From UBA1381 sp964399965 (GTDB lineage: Bacteria > Bacillota > Clostridia > UBA1381), in the NCBI GenBank assembly GCA_964399965.1, contig CAYNRX010000005.1, positions 15,626 through 79,625 on the forward strand: 64,000 nt of DNA. The letters are read 5' to 3'. A model generated the notes under the pieces. It did not search any database, had not been told where the DNA came from, and saw only the letters and a program-made list of their open reading frames with translations. This document shows, in pieces, positions 52,838-61,574 of this stretch (positions are counted from its first letter, which is position 1; each line of letters begins with the position of its first letter). The translations under genes and the position numbers were made by a program.

Positions 52838-54364
52838 TCAGACGGCCGGGATCATCAGCTGCTTTCCTGCATGGAGCTGCACATCCTCCAGCTCGTTGAG
52901 AGCGGATATGCTCTCGGCCGATACGCGGTAGCGTTTTGCGATATCCCACAAGCTGTCGCCCGGCTGAACGAAGTATATTACTATGCCCTTCTTATCGCTT
53001 TTGTCGATCTCGCATTCTTCAGCGGCAATAATAAGGCTTATGTTATTCCTTTTCACTGCCCTTGCATCTATAGCGACTATACATCGCAGCTCTGCTTCTC
53101 CGGCGCCGTTTAAAGAATAGCTGATATGCTCGATCTCCGCTCTTACCACCGCGTCCATGCCTCTTTGCGCGCCGGGGCATTCTATCGCATAGCTGAACGG
53201 AAGCTCTTTTTTTATGCTGTATACGGGAACGCTCTCGGAATCGGTTATGTAGAGCACGTATATCTCCACCTTGCCCTCCACAATCAGGCGGCCGTTCTCT
53301 GATGACGCCGAGGTTACAGACGGGAAGGCCTTAACGCCGTATACGGCCGATATCTGCGGATCGCCCCTGCCGGGAGCGGCGGTCTCCCGCAGTGTGCTCT
53401 TATATCTCTCGGCCGATATCGAATCCTCGATACCGACCTCCTCCCTCTCAAGCTTTATCCCCTGTCCTATGAGGTAACAGTCCTCGACAAACTCCACCTC
53501 CGTCTCCCGCGACGCCCGCACCCATAGCTGCATCAGGATATCAAATTGCACGATCCGCATATCCCCATCGCTGTCCTCGCTTACCTCATACCGTATCTGC
53601 GCCGCACGGCATTCCAGCTCACACTGGGAATCCTCAGTTATCTCTTCGATATCCACCACCTCAGTAAACGGTACGTCCGCATCCATGAACCTGACAGCGT
53701 TATCTGTACCGGTATATAGCACGGAAATCGCCAGGCTGCCGCGCACAACTACCTTGCCGCTGACTATTTTATACGTCTTTTCCACAGCGGAGCTCATGAC
53801 CGTGAGGATATTCTTGACAGACGGCCTGCCCGATGGCACCTCGGCCGTTTCCTTTACAGAAAACTCCCTGTACGCTTCGCCCGCAGAGCTTCTAAGGCGC
53901 AGCGTCCGCTTTATCTTTTCGCCCTCCATATCCGCCGGGAACGATACTTCTCTCTCGGCCGTCTGGCTGTACTCAAGGCTTACCACCGCCTTTATTCGTA
54001 TCTTGCGGCTGTTTAATATCTGGAACTCTACTCTCTGGGCGTCGCTTACGGCCATCAGCGGGCAGCCGCTCCGGAGCTTGGGATCATCAACGCGATGCTC
54101 AAAGCTCATATCAGTGTGCATAGCGTAAACGCTGCTCTCTCCTTCCTCCGGCACATACAGAATGTCCACACCGACCGTCCCGAAAAAGCTGCCTCTGCCG
54201 TCTAATGCTTCCATGCCGGAGATCATCGACGAGGCGTTTACCTGTAATATCCTTGCCGCGTCCGGCTTTGTATCCGGCACTATCACATCGCCCTCGACCA
54301 TTATCTGCCCGCTGCCGCCACAAACAGTCTCCGGCAGGCGGATATTTTCCTTGTTTATTTCCAT
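52838..54364 (-). CDS. SipL-like spore protein: DUF3794 repeats plus C-terminal LysM
   Basis: 508 residues. Three DUF3794-type units (about 20-140, 170-280, 310-420), each with patterns such as QIMVEGDVIVPDTKPDAARIL, GKVVVRGSLAISVLYTGTD and RLIVEGKVEIYVLYITDSE, then a LysM domain at about 462-508 (VQPGDSLWDIAKRYRVSAES). This is the architecture of SipL, which tethers the coat base protein SpoIVA to the forespore in Clostridioides difficile. It implies a sporulation programme. ATG at 54362-54364 follows GGGGAG. Confidence 0.85.
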   Translation of the reverse strand: MEINKENIRLPETVCGGSGQIMVEGDVIVPDTKPDAARILQVNASSMISGMEALDGRGSFFGTVGVDILYVPEEGESSVYAMHTDMSFEHRVDDPKLRSGCPLMAVSDAQRVEFQILNSRKIRIKAVVSLEYSQTAEREVSFPADMEGEKIKRTLRLRSSAGEAYREFSVKETAEVPSGRPSVKNILTVMSSAVEKTYKIVSGKVVVRGSLAISVLYTGTDNAVRFMDADVPFTEVVDIEEITEDSQCELECRAAQIRYEVSEDSDGDMRIVQFDILMQLWVRASRETEVEFVEDCYLIGQGIKLEREEVGIEDSISAERYKSTLRETAAPGRGDPQISAVYGVKAFPSVTSASSENGRLIVEGKVEIYVLYITDSESVPVYSIKKELPFSYAIECPGAQRGMDAVVRAEIEHISYSLNGAGEAELRCIVAIDARAVKRNNISLIIAAEECEIDKSDKKGIVIYFVQPGDSLWDIAKRYRVSAESISALNELEDVQLHAGKQLMIPAV

Positions 54365-54447
54365 TAGCTGCTCCCCTTTCTGCACAGGCTTTATATGAAT
54401 ATATGTCCGCCCGGCCGCCTTTATGCGCGCAGGAGAAAATTTGCATA

Positions 54448-54486
54448 TAAAAAAGGGGGCCGCGCTAAAAGCGACAGCCCCATTTT
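54448..54486 (-). terminator. Terminator of the NfeD-SPFH operon
   Basis: Stem GGGGC.GTCGC / GCG.GGCCCC with a short loop, followed by TTTTTT in the minus direction. Confidence 0.8.
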
Positions 54487-54494
54487 ACACTATA

Positions 54495-55385
54495 TCAATC
54501 CTTTACCAGCTCCTTGAGAGAGGCAGCCAGCCCTGCCAGCCCCTGCAGCTCCGAGGGGATTATTATCTTCGTCGACTTGCCGTCGGCTACCTTTTCCAGG
54601 CTTTCCAGCGACTTTATCGCGATATAGGCCTGGCTCGGATTGGCTTCGTTTATACGGCGGATACCCTCAGCCATAGCCGTCTGCACCTGGAGGATAGCCT
54701 CCGCTTCACCCTCGGCCTTTCTTATCGCCGCTTCCTTTGCCGCCTCTGCGCGCAGGATCGCCGCCTGCTTATCGCCCTCGGCCATCAATATCGCCGATTT
54801 CTTCTCGCCCTCCGCCTTTAAAATAGATTCACGGCGTTCACGCTCCGCCTTCATCTGCTTTTCCATCGCATCCTGTATTTCCGCCGGAGGGATGATATTT
54901 TTAAGCTCTACGCGGTTTATCTTTATACCCCAGGGGTCGGTGGCCTCGTCAAGGATAGAACGCATCCTTGTGTTTATCGTATCCCTGGAAGTCAGCGTCT
55001 CGTCAAGCTCCATATCGCCGAGAATGTTTCTTAGGGTAGTAGCAGTGAGATTTTCTATCGCCATCATCGGCCTTTCCACGCCGTAGGTGTAGAGCCGCGG
55101 ATCGGTTATCTGATAGTATATTACCGTATCGATCTGCATCGTTACGTTATCCTTGGTGATAACCGGCTGGGGCGGAAAATCCGCCACGTGCTCCTTCATA
55201 TTGACCTTTTTGGCGATCCTGTCCACAAACGGGATCTTCAAATGTATACCCACGTTCCAGGTCTGGTAATAGCCGCCGAAACGCTCGATTATATAAGCAT
55301 GAGCCTGCGGCACAATTTTGATATTCGTTATCACCAGGATTATCAGCAATATTATGATAAGCGCCAGTATCCATACATTTTCCAT
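54495..55385 (-). CDS. SPFH/band-7 (stomatin-like) membrane protein
   Basis: 296 residues. N-terminal membrane segment (about 3-23), SPFH domain (about 25-185; AYIIERFGGYYQTWNVGIHLKIP, VITKDNVTMQIDTVIYYQI), then an alanine/glutamate-rich coiled coil (about 190-260). Prokaryotic stomatins of this type form membrane microdomain scaffolds and pair with NfeD; a regulatory role for FtsH-type proteases is known for QmcA/HflK relatives. Follows NfeD by 10 bases. Confidence 0.93.
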   Translation of the reverse strand: MENVWILALIIILLIILVITNIKIVPQAHAYIIERFGGYYQTWNVGIHLKIPFVDRIAKKVNMKEHVADFPPQPVITKDNVTMQIDTVIYYQITDPRLYTYGVERPMMAIENLTATTLRNILGDMELDETLTSRDTINTRMRSILDEATDPWGIKINRVELKNIIPPAEIQDAMEKQMKAERERRESILKAEGEKKSAILMAEGDKQAAILRAEAAKEAAIRKAEGEAEAILQVQTAMAEGIRRINEANPSQAYIAIKSLESLEKVADGKSTKIIIPSELQGLAGLAASLKELVKD

Positions 55386-55395
55386 AATTGTCCTC

Positions 55396-55809
55396 CTATT
55401 CCACTATGAGCTTTACGCCCTCGATATCCTTTATCTTTACTACCTTGCCCTCGGGGATACGGCTGCCGTCGGCGCTCCTGGCCGTCCAGAAATTGCCGTT
55501 CACCTTGGCCTCGCCCTCGCCGAGCACATTATCAATGTTCTTTGTCACCACAGCTTCCCTGCCGATAAGCTCGTGAACGTTCGTCTGCGAACGCGGCGTC
55601 TTGAGCTTTTTCACCAACGGACGCGTGCATATGAGCAAAACAGCCGTCACCAGCGCGAACACCAGCACCTGAACGACCTCGCCTGCGCCCAACTGCGCGG
55701 CTATAAGTCCTGCAAGCGCACCGCCGACGAACCACACAGACACCAGCTGATAGGTCGCAAATTCTATCACTGCAAATACTACCATCGCCGCTATCCATAA
55801 TATTGTCAT
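55396..55809 (-). CDS. NfeD-family membrane protein (short form)
   Basis: 137 residues. Three to four hydrophobic segments in residues 1-70, then a C-terminal OB-fold (about 80-137; ELIGREAVVTKNIDNVLGEGEAKV, GKVVKIKDIEGVKLIV). It lacks the ClpP-like protease domain of long NfeD proteins and is the usual partner of the adjacent SPFH protein. ATG at 55809 sits 4 bases after GGAGGGG. Confidence 0.92.
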   Translation of the reverse strand: MTILWIAAMVVFAVIEFATYQLVSVWFVGGALAGLIAAQLGAGEVVQVLVFALVTAVLLICTRPLVKKLKTPRSQTNVHELIGREAVVTKNIDNVLGEGEAKVNGNFWTARSADGSRIPEGKVVKIKDIEGVKLIVE

Positions 55810-55854
55810 TGAACCCCTCCTTTTTACATCTGCCAACTGACCTCTACAGTCTCA

Positions 55855-55883
55855 ATTATACCACAGCTATGTGCAATTTGCAA
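55855..55883 (-). promoter_or_regulatory. Promoter of the NfeD-SPFH operon
   Basis: Minus strand TTGCAA (55878-55883), 17 bases, TATAAT (55855-55860). Confidence 0.85.
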
Positions 55884-55951
55884 GACATATCGTATATTTT
55901 TTACACTTTGTTTATATATATTTACTGGATATAGAAAATATTTCTTTTATA

Positions 55952-55980
55952 TTGACTTTGATTCCGGCTGATGATATAAT
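55952..55980 (+). promoter_or_regulatory. Promoter of the secreted propeller protein
   Basis: TTGACT (55952-55957), 17 bases, TATAAT (55975-55980). Confidence 0.85.
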
Positions 55981-56045
55981 TTAAGAAAGTGAAGCCGCAA
56001 CCGGCTCCACATGCTATAGACCCCAAAAAAGAAAGGATGAAACAT

Positions 56046-57911
56046 ATGAAAAAGCTTACCGCCCTCTTAGCAGCGATATTGTGTTTTTTGTCGGTATCAG
56101 CGCAGGCCTATGAAGCATCGGTCGATTCCAGCATATTTTTCTGCAGAGTGAACAGGATAGCTACAGACGGCGAAAAATTTACCGGCGTAAGCAACGGATA
56201 TCTTGTAACAAGCGACGACTTTACTACCTGGCAGCCGCATTACGAAATAGACAGCATCGGCACCACTCAGTACATAAACGGGCAGTTCTGCGCGATAACA
56301 GGCGGCTATACCTGGGTATCGGCCGATACCGTAAACTGGCAGCAGACCGAAAATAACCTTCCCCAGGGAGTACCGATCGATAAGGTATTCCGCAACGGCA
56401 ATTCGGTAATAGTTTTCGTCAACGACTATAACGCCGTTGCCGGCACCTACCAGAGCTTTGACGGCATAAACTGGAAGCGTGTGGAAAACATCCCCGATGG
56501 CTGCGATATGGAGATCATCAACGGCAAATTCGTATTTTTCTCCGGCCAGTATATGCGCGGGCTGTATTTCTCGGACACCGGCGAGGAATTTACCTTCGTT
56601 GACGTACCGGGACTGGAAACAACGGTCGGCGGCTGCTGTGTTGGCTATTATGACGGTCTGTACCACATCTACGACTACCGCGATACGGGAAGCATCCACT
56701 ACTTCTCCCCGGATATGATCACCTGGCAGACAGAACCGATGCCAACCGACACGCCTGATGTTGGCTACAGCAGCTTTGCCGAGATAAACGGCGAGATTCA
56801 CCGCCTGACACAGAACGGCAACGACTACGTATACCGTGATGGCAGCTGGCATGAGGGCGGCTATGATATGAGCACTGTATCATTTAGCTTTTCCGCCTTT
56901 ATCGATTACGCCTTCCCCGAAGAAGGCATTCTGGCCTGGAACCATAACTCCGGCAACTGCTACTACATCTCCCCCGAGGGAGAAATGCTCACCTATGACG
57001 GCGATTCTAAAAACAGCCTCAGTCTTACCGAGCGTGACGGCCTGTTTTATATGTTCAATTACGGCTATGAGGACGATGAAACGTCTGTCACCTATGTTTC
57101 CGAAAACGGCCTTGACTGGAGCGTATGCGACCGCTCATCAGTTCCTGCCGGACTGTTCCCTGCCACCAGCGAAGAGGGCGAACCGCTTTCCGCCTCCAAC
57201 GGCACATCAGTTTTGACCTCCGCTTTCATTGAGCGCGGCAGCCAGGCAGGCCGCGATATAAATGACGAGATAACGGCCGTGCTCACTGAGGCCGACGGCA
57301 GCACAAAGACTATCGCCTATGAGGACGCCCGCGGCGACTGCGTGAGAGTACACGGCGGAAACGGCTATTTCCTGCTGGGCAATTTCAGCAGCGATCCCAG
57401 AGTATACTATTATTCCCGCGACGGCATAACGCGCAGCGAGCCTGTATATTTCCCGCAAATGGGCGCCACTCCCCAGGATAACGGCACCTATATTTTGTAC
57501 ACCGGTTATGACGAGCTGCAGTACCGGGCGGACAAGAGCCAGTTTGAACAGCTTTCTGTACAGTCCTCGCCGCTGGTGAAGCTCAACGATGAATATTTAA
57601 GCTTTATGACCCCGCCCATAATGGAGAGCGACCGCATACTTATCCCCGTGCGTTTCCTGTTTGAGCGTCTGGGAGCAGAGGTCGCCTGGGATCAGGAGAC
57701 ATATACCGCCAGTTTCTCCTACAGAGGCTATATGGTGGAAATAACTATCGACAGCTACACTGCACGTGTAAATGGCGAGGAGGTTCCCCTTGACGTCCCT
57801 GCGCGTCTTGTAAACGATAAAACTCTTGTACCTCTGCGCTTCGTCTCAGAGAATCTCGGCCTTGCGGTAAACTGGGATCAGCAAGGCTATACGGCAGAGA
57901 TACTCGCATAA
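56046..57911 (+). CDS. Secreted protein: propeller-like repeats plus copper-amine-oxidase-like stalk domain
   Basis: 621 residues. Signal peptide about 1-19 (SVSAQA). About 25-480 contains recurrent blades of the form S-D-x-x-x-W, e.g. SDDFTTWQPH, SADTVNWQQT, SFDGINWKRV, SPDMITWQTE, suggesting a beta-propeller without catalytic motifs. The C-terminus (about 510-621) is a duplicated copper-amine-oxidase N-terminal-like domain, ILIPVRFLFERLGAEVAWD and TLVPLRFVSENLGLAVNWD, the same module as in the LRR protein at 13.2 kb. Surface binding is likely. ATG 56046 preferred over 56037 because of spacing to AAAGGA. Confidence 0.8.
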   Translation: MKKLTALLAAILCFLSVSAQAYEASVDSSIFFCRVNRIATDGEKFTGVSNGYLVTSDDFTTWQPHYEIDSIGTTQYINGQFCAITGGYTWVSADTVNWQQTENNLPQGVPIDKVFRNGNSVIVFVNDYNAVAGTYQSFDGINWKRVENIPDGCDMEIINGKFVFFSGQYMRGLYFSDTGEEFTFVDVPGLETTVGGCCVGYYDGLYHIYDYRDTGSIHYFSPDMITWQTEPMPTDTPDVGYSSFAEINGEIHRLTQNGNDYVYRDGSWHEGGYDMSTVSFSFSAFIDYAFPEEGILAWNHNSGNCYYISPEGEMLTYDGDSKNSLSLTERDGLFYMFNYGYEDDETSVTYVSENGLDWSVCDRSSVPAGLFPATSEEGEPLSASNGTSVLTSAFIERGSQAGRDINDEITAVLTEADGSTKTIAYEDARGDCVRVHGGNGYFLLGNFSSDPRVYYYSRDGITRSEPVYFPQMGATPQDNGTYILYTGYDELQYRADKSQFEQLSVQSSPLVKLNDEYLSFMTPPIMESDRILIPVRFLFERLGAEVAWDQETYTASFSYRGYMVEITIDSYTARVNGEEVPLDVPARLVNDKTLVPLRFVSENLGLAVNWDQQGYTAEILA

Positions 57912-57973
57912 CAAAGAACGCCTTCAGGGCGGCCGGCAATGAAACAGTAAAATAAAGTTATGACAGGATGCAG

Positions 57974-58012
57974 AAAGGGCATATCGCGGTGAATTTGCGA
58001 TATGCCCTTTTT
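57974..58012 (+). terminator. Terminator of the propeller protein gene
   Basis: Perfect 14-base arms AAAGGGCATATCGC / GCGATATGCCCTTT, 9-base loop, then T-run. Confidence 0.92.
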
Positions 58013-58178
58013 ACACCTTCTCTTTAAATAAATGCACGCTTTACAAAACCGTTTTAACCGCAGGAATGTTGAAAATTGTTTCCTTGTTAGTTTCATATTT
58101 AATATTTTACCATGTTTTTCTGCTACCCTCCGTCTACCCTATTATTAATTTAGATCGTAAATAATATTTACTTATGCA

Positions 58179-58724
58179 TTATATTTTATTACTATGTTTT
58201 TTTACACGATAATATCCTCTAAAAAAAACGGATCCAGAAGGTTTAAGTAAAATCAAAATAGAATTTATAATATCAGTTCGTGCTATTATTAGATTTACCC
58301 ATGTAATAAACAGCATTAATTCACTCAAAACTCCATTAGTACAAAAATACAATAACATGGGGATCACCGATAAAATAAGAATCGGTGCAGTCATAAATAT
58401 CCAAAAGTGTATTTTTGTTAAAACTTTATCCGTGTCAATCCAAAAATCTAATTCTGAACGAGTTAAGCTAATATTGCCTTTTCCATAAATCGTTATAATG
58501 TGTATCCCTTCATGTACGACAAATATTAATAAAACAAGAATTACATTTTTCAAAATCGAAAAATAGTTCCAAACCCCAAAAAGAATAGAGCCTAATATTA
58601 AAACAAGCTGCAGTATTCTGGAAATGGACATAAAGTTTCTGTCAAACCATTTATTTTGTATAAACGGCTTCCATATATTTGTATCTATTTCCACAGCTTC
58701 TAGTTCTTTAAACCAACTTATCAT
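58179..58724 (-). CDS. Putative membrane zincin, DUF3267-like
   Basis: 181 residues, markedly AT-rich unlike its neighbours. About four membrane spans; the second holds HEGIH (about residue 71-75) in LLIFVVHEGIHIITIYGKG, and FWIFMTAPILILSVIPMLLYF follows, the layout of the DUF3267 putative zincin peptidases. Codon use (many ATA, TTA, AAA) and lack of an operon partner suggest acquisition by transfer. No clear promoter or terminator. Function unknown. Confidence 0.75.
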   Translation of the reverse strand: MISWFKELEAVEIDTNIWKPFIQNKWFDRNFMSISRILQLVLILGSILFGVWNYFSILKNVILVLLIFVVHEGIHIITIYGKGNISLTRSELDFWIDTDKVLTKIHFWIFMTAPILILSVIPMLLYFCTNGVLSELMLFITWVNLIIARTDIINSILILLKPSGSVFFRGYYRVKKHSNKI

Positions 58725-58845
58725 TGTATTATCTCCGCTATTTATAGTATATATGGATATTATAACTTATTACATAATTCAGCAGCTAAACCGTCTGGGA
58801 GCCCACCTGCATAGCAGGCTGCTTATTTTTATTGTTATTCACAGT

Positions 58846-58878
58846 AAAAAAAAGAACGGCCTATCTAAGCCGTTCTTT
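58846..58878 (-). terminator. Terminator of the tRNA operon
   Basis: AAAGAACGGC / GCCGTTCTTT stem followed by eight T in the minus direction. Confidence 0.9.
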
Positions 58879-58885
58879 TCCCACT

Positions 58886-58970
58886 TGGTGGGAGAGGATG
58901 GATTCGAACCATCGAAGTCGAAGACAACAGATTTACAGTCTGCCCCCTTTGGCCACTCGGGAACTCTCCC
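58886..58970 (-). tRNA. tRNA-Tyr (GTA)
   Basis: 85 bases, long variable arm, 5' GGGAGAGTTCCCGAGTGG, anticodon loop CTGTAAA, T-loop GGTTCGAATCC, encoded CCA. Last of the Pro-Val-Thr-Tyr operon. Confidence 0.95.
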
Positions 58971-58976
58971 CTATCA

Positions 58977-59052
58977 TGGAGCTGGTGATGGGACTCGAAC
59001 CCGCAACCTGCTGATTACAAATCAGCTGCTCTGCCAATTGAGCTACACCAGC
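58977..59052 (-). tRNA. tRNA-Thr (TGT)
   Basis: 76 bases, 5' GCTGGTGTAGCTCAATTGG, anticodon loop TTTGTAA, acceptor CACCAGC, encoded CCA. Confidence 0.95.
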
Positions 59053-59056
59053 ATTA

Positions 59057-59132
59057 TGGTGGGAGTTACAGGGCTCGAACCTGTGACATCCTGCTTGTAA
59101 GGCAGACGCTCTCCCAGCTGAGCTAAACTCCC
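59057..59132 (-). tRNA. tRNA-Val (TAC)
   Basis: 76 bases, 5' GGGAGTTTAGCTCAGCTGG, anticodon loop TTACAAG, acceptor AACTCCC, encoded CCA. Confidence 0.95.
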
Positions 59133-59154
59133 ATTTTTCTGTTTTCCCGGTAAA

Positions 59155-59231
59155 TGGTCGGGATGACAGGATTTGAACCTGCGGCCCTCTGGTCCCAAAC
59201 CAGATGCGCTACCAAACTGCGCTACATCCCG
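59155..59231 (-). tRNA. tRNA-Pro (TGG)
   Basis: 77 bases, 5' CGGGATGTAGCGCAGTTTGG, anticodon loop TTTGGGA, acceptor CATCCCG, encoded CCA. First of the four-tRNA operon. Confidence 0.95.
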
Positions 59232-59275
59232 CTGAGCCACCGGGCTTTTTCGTTTCTCGTCCTGACGACTTGTAT

Positions 59276-59304
59276 ATAATACCACGTATCAATTTTTTTA
59301 TCAA
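59276..59304 (-). promoter_or_regulatory. Promoter of the tRNA Pro-Val-Thr-Tyr operon
   Basis: Minus strand TTGATA (59299-59304), 17 bases, TATTAT (59276-59281). Confidence 0.8.
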
Positions 59305-59346
59305 GGCCTATTATAGGCGTTTACAGGATATTACACACATATATCA

Positions 59347-60399
59347 TCAATTTTTGCGATTTATCTTTGTTTTTCTAACTTTTTTAATTTTTTTCACATA
59401 ATCTATTGCTATATACATGAGGATCACCGCTCCTGCATATCCGGCCGCCCGATATAAAATATCGACCATCCCTGAAAAGGGAAAACCTCCCCCGATCACT
59501 CCACAGCACGCGACCGCCGCCATCGCCGCTGTTTTTGTTGTCCGCTTACGTAGCTCATTCATAGCGCTGCTGGCGCAGGCTGCGGCCGTTGTATATATCG
59601 ATACGCCAAGCAACACCATGTACAAAAAGGCAAACCCCTTTCCCTGGCGTGATGCTATCGTAAGCATAGGGATCTCCCCCAAGGGGATTTTCCCGTAAAA
59701 TATCGATATCACCGTCCATACTCCTGCCATCATCAAAAACATCACTGTCCCGGAGATAACGCCAGCTAAAGCTGCTTCCCGGCCGTTTTTTATGAACCTC
59801 CCCATGCCGGCCAGCGCAACACCGGCTGATATCATATTGTAGCCCGTATAGCTTATCCCGGACGCCGCCAGGCTGTTTCCTCCGGCAAACGTACCCGCAA
59901 AACGGTAATTTACTATATACCAGCAGGCGACAAGCACTCCTACGCCTATAAACAGCCCCAGAAGCCCGTTTACAGCCGTAAGCATACGTAACCCTCCTCT
60001 CATTGCCGCCAGGCACACCAGGCACAGCAGAACGCCCCAGGCGGCCGGTGTGCCGCCCCAGATGGCGGAAATGGTCTCTCCGCCGGCAGATATCATCACC
60101 GCAAATACCGCCAGCATGAACAGCGTCACCAGCACACTCGCCGCCGGATATATCGGCTCCGGCAGTATCCCCTTAAGATATTCACTGAAGGTATACGTAC
60201 CGCGCGAAGCTGTCCCCTCCAAAATAAGCGCACCAAAAAGCCCCAGCAGCACGCAGACAACGGCCACCGCCACAAAGCTCGCCCGGCCGTACTTGACGAA
60301 AAAGGACAATATCTCCTGCCCCGATGCGAATCCGCCGCCTACCAGAGCCGCTATGTAAGCTCCCGACACCAGCCATACGTTTTTGTTCATATTCTTCAC
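59347..60399 (-). CDS. YkvI-family polytopic membrane protein
   Basis: 350 residues, about ten membrane segments. The N-terminal GAYIAALVGGGFASGQEILSFF contains the unwound-helix GGGFASGQE of YkvI-type proteins, distant relatives of the APC/LeuT-fold transporters; FAFLYMVLLGVSIYTTAAA is a further family block. Substrate unknown. Start is either GTG 60399, close to GGAGG, or ATG 60390, far from it. Ends in a lysine-rich tail. Confidence 0.85.
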   Translation of the reverse strand: MKNMNKNVWLVSGAYIAALVGGGFASGQEILSFFVKYGRASFVAVAVVCVLLGLFGALILEGTASRGTYTFSEYLKGILPEPIYPAASVLVTLFMLAVFAVMISAGGETISAIWGGTPAAWGVLLCLVCLAAMRGGLRMLTAVNGLLGLFIGVGVLVACWYIVNYRFAGTFAGGNSLAASGISYTGYNMISAGVALAGMGRFIKNGREAALAGVISGTVMFLMMAGVWTVISIFYGKIPLGEIPMLTIASRQGKGFAFLYMVLLGVSIYTTAAACASSAMNELRKRTTKTAAMAAVACCGVIGGGFPFSGMVDILYRAAGYAGAVILMYIAIDYVKKIKKVRKTKINRKN

Positions 60400-60496
60400 C
60401 GTCCTCCAGCCGCTATTATATGCGTCTGATGCGTCAGGTATGAATATATCGTTTTATTAAGCTCATTATGCGCTTGATTTTACGCCCGAAACAGAT

Positions 60497-60535
60497 AAAA
60501 CGCGCCCTTCCGGATCCCCCGGAGCGGCGCGTTTT
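60497..60535 (-). terminator. Terminator of the DUF89 gene
   Basis: Arms AAAACGCGCC.TTCCGG / CCGGA.GGCGCGTTTT just beyond the stop at 60550. Confidence 0.85.
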
Positions 60536-60549
60536 ATTCATGGTTTTAC

Positions 60550-61434
60550 TTACACTGCTTTGTCATTTATCAATATCCCACTATATAAGGGAACGCCGAA
60601 CCTGTCGGCAAACATCTTGCATTTGCACATAAATATGTAGTACACATTCAGCCCGCATTTTTGCAGCGTCTCAAAATTCCCCTGCCCCTTGGATATTATC
60701 ACATCTGCATGGTAGATACGTTCCCTTGCTTCAGCCGATATACCATTTAAGCAGGTACCGCCGACAGAACTGCCGTTGCCTATGACCCGCACCGTTTCCG
60801 TCAAACCTACCTGCTTGGCGTCCTCTATCGTCGCGTCATTTACGACCGGCTCTCCTCGCACAATGACCGTTATGTCAAGCTGAGGATTTAATCTTTGTAT
60901 CTCTTTTATCAACAGCTTGTCAAGGACGATCTCCCCGCAATTATCAGTTAAATACACCAATGAACGAGCACGCAGCAAATCGCCCTCCAGCGCGTTAAGC
61001 TCTCTTGCATGTACAGGCGTATCCTTTGCCTGTCCGAGCATTTCCGCAAGCTTATCCTCATCAATGCTGTCCATTGCCGCAAAATCTATGTAATTTCCCA
61101 TCATTGCATATTGTACGGCCATTTTTAGCGGTACATGAGAATTGTTAATAGCCGTCTGCAATGAACTTTCAATATCAAGCATCAATTGGTTAAAATACTG
61201 CTTTATGCGTGAATAATCCTTTCCTGCACCGAACATCCTCTCTTGTATACGGTATATCCTGTCCATGACCTCCGGTGCGCTCATCGTCTGCGGAGCTTTT
61301 GCGATAACTTGCAGCACGCTTTGCATATATTCTATCTTAACATCGTTCTTTGTCTCTGCCGGATAACGTTCTATCTGCTTTTTGACCAGACAGCTCACGC
61401 ATTCAGGCTTTAATCTTACCGGCTCATTTTTCAT
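60550..61434 (-). CDS. DUF89 (ARMT1-like) metal-dependent phosphatase family protein
   Basis: 294 residues. N-terminal PECVSCLVKKQ with a CxxC pair, then a helical domain and an alpha/beta core with VYLTDNCGEIVLDKLLI (DN metal site), VIVRGEPVVNDATIEDA (second acidic/asparagine site) and ADVIISKGQGNFETL. These are the DUF89 motifs; family members dephosphorylate damaged or misplaced phospho-metabolites. The N-terminal CxxC marks the prokaryotic subgroup. ATG 61434 follows GAGGG; GTG 61449 is the alternative. Monocistronic. Confidence 0.88.
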   Translation of the reverse strand: MKNEPVRLKPECVSCLVKKQIERYPAETKNDVKIEYMQSVLQVIAKAPQTMSAPEVMDRIYRIQERMFGAGKDYSRIKQYFNQLMLDIESSLQTAINNSHVPLKMAVQYAMMGNYIDFAAMDSIDEDKLAEMLGQAKDTPVHARELNALEGDLLRARSLVYLTDNCGEIVLDKLLIKEIQRLNPQLDITVIVRGEPVVNDATIEDAKQVGLTETVRVIGNGSSVGGTCLNGISAEARERIYHADVIISKGQGNFETLQKCGLNVYYIFMCKCKMFADRFGVPLYSGILINDKAV

Positions 61435-61494
61435 TGTATCTGCCCTCACTTCTTACGATCCGTTTTCCTTCATAATCGACTACATATTATAATG

Positions 61495-61523
61495 ATTATA
61501 CCACAAATATTAAAATAAGGCAA
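61495..61523 (-). promoter_or_regulatory. Promoter of the DUF89 gene
   Basis: Minus strand TTGCCT (61518-61523), 17 bases, TATAAT (61495-61500). Its -35 box lies in the second arm of the upstream terminator. Confidence 0.75.
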
Positions 61524-61542
61524 CCGCAAAATCGGCTGCCTT
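61517..61542 (-). terminator. Terminator of the secreted protein gene at 61575
   Basis: AAGGCAGCCG / CGGTTGCCTT stem with 6-base loop followed by ATTTTAAT. Confidence 0.75.
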
Positions 61543-61574
61543 AAAGTATTTATCCTCTGTTGTACATCCTTTTA

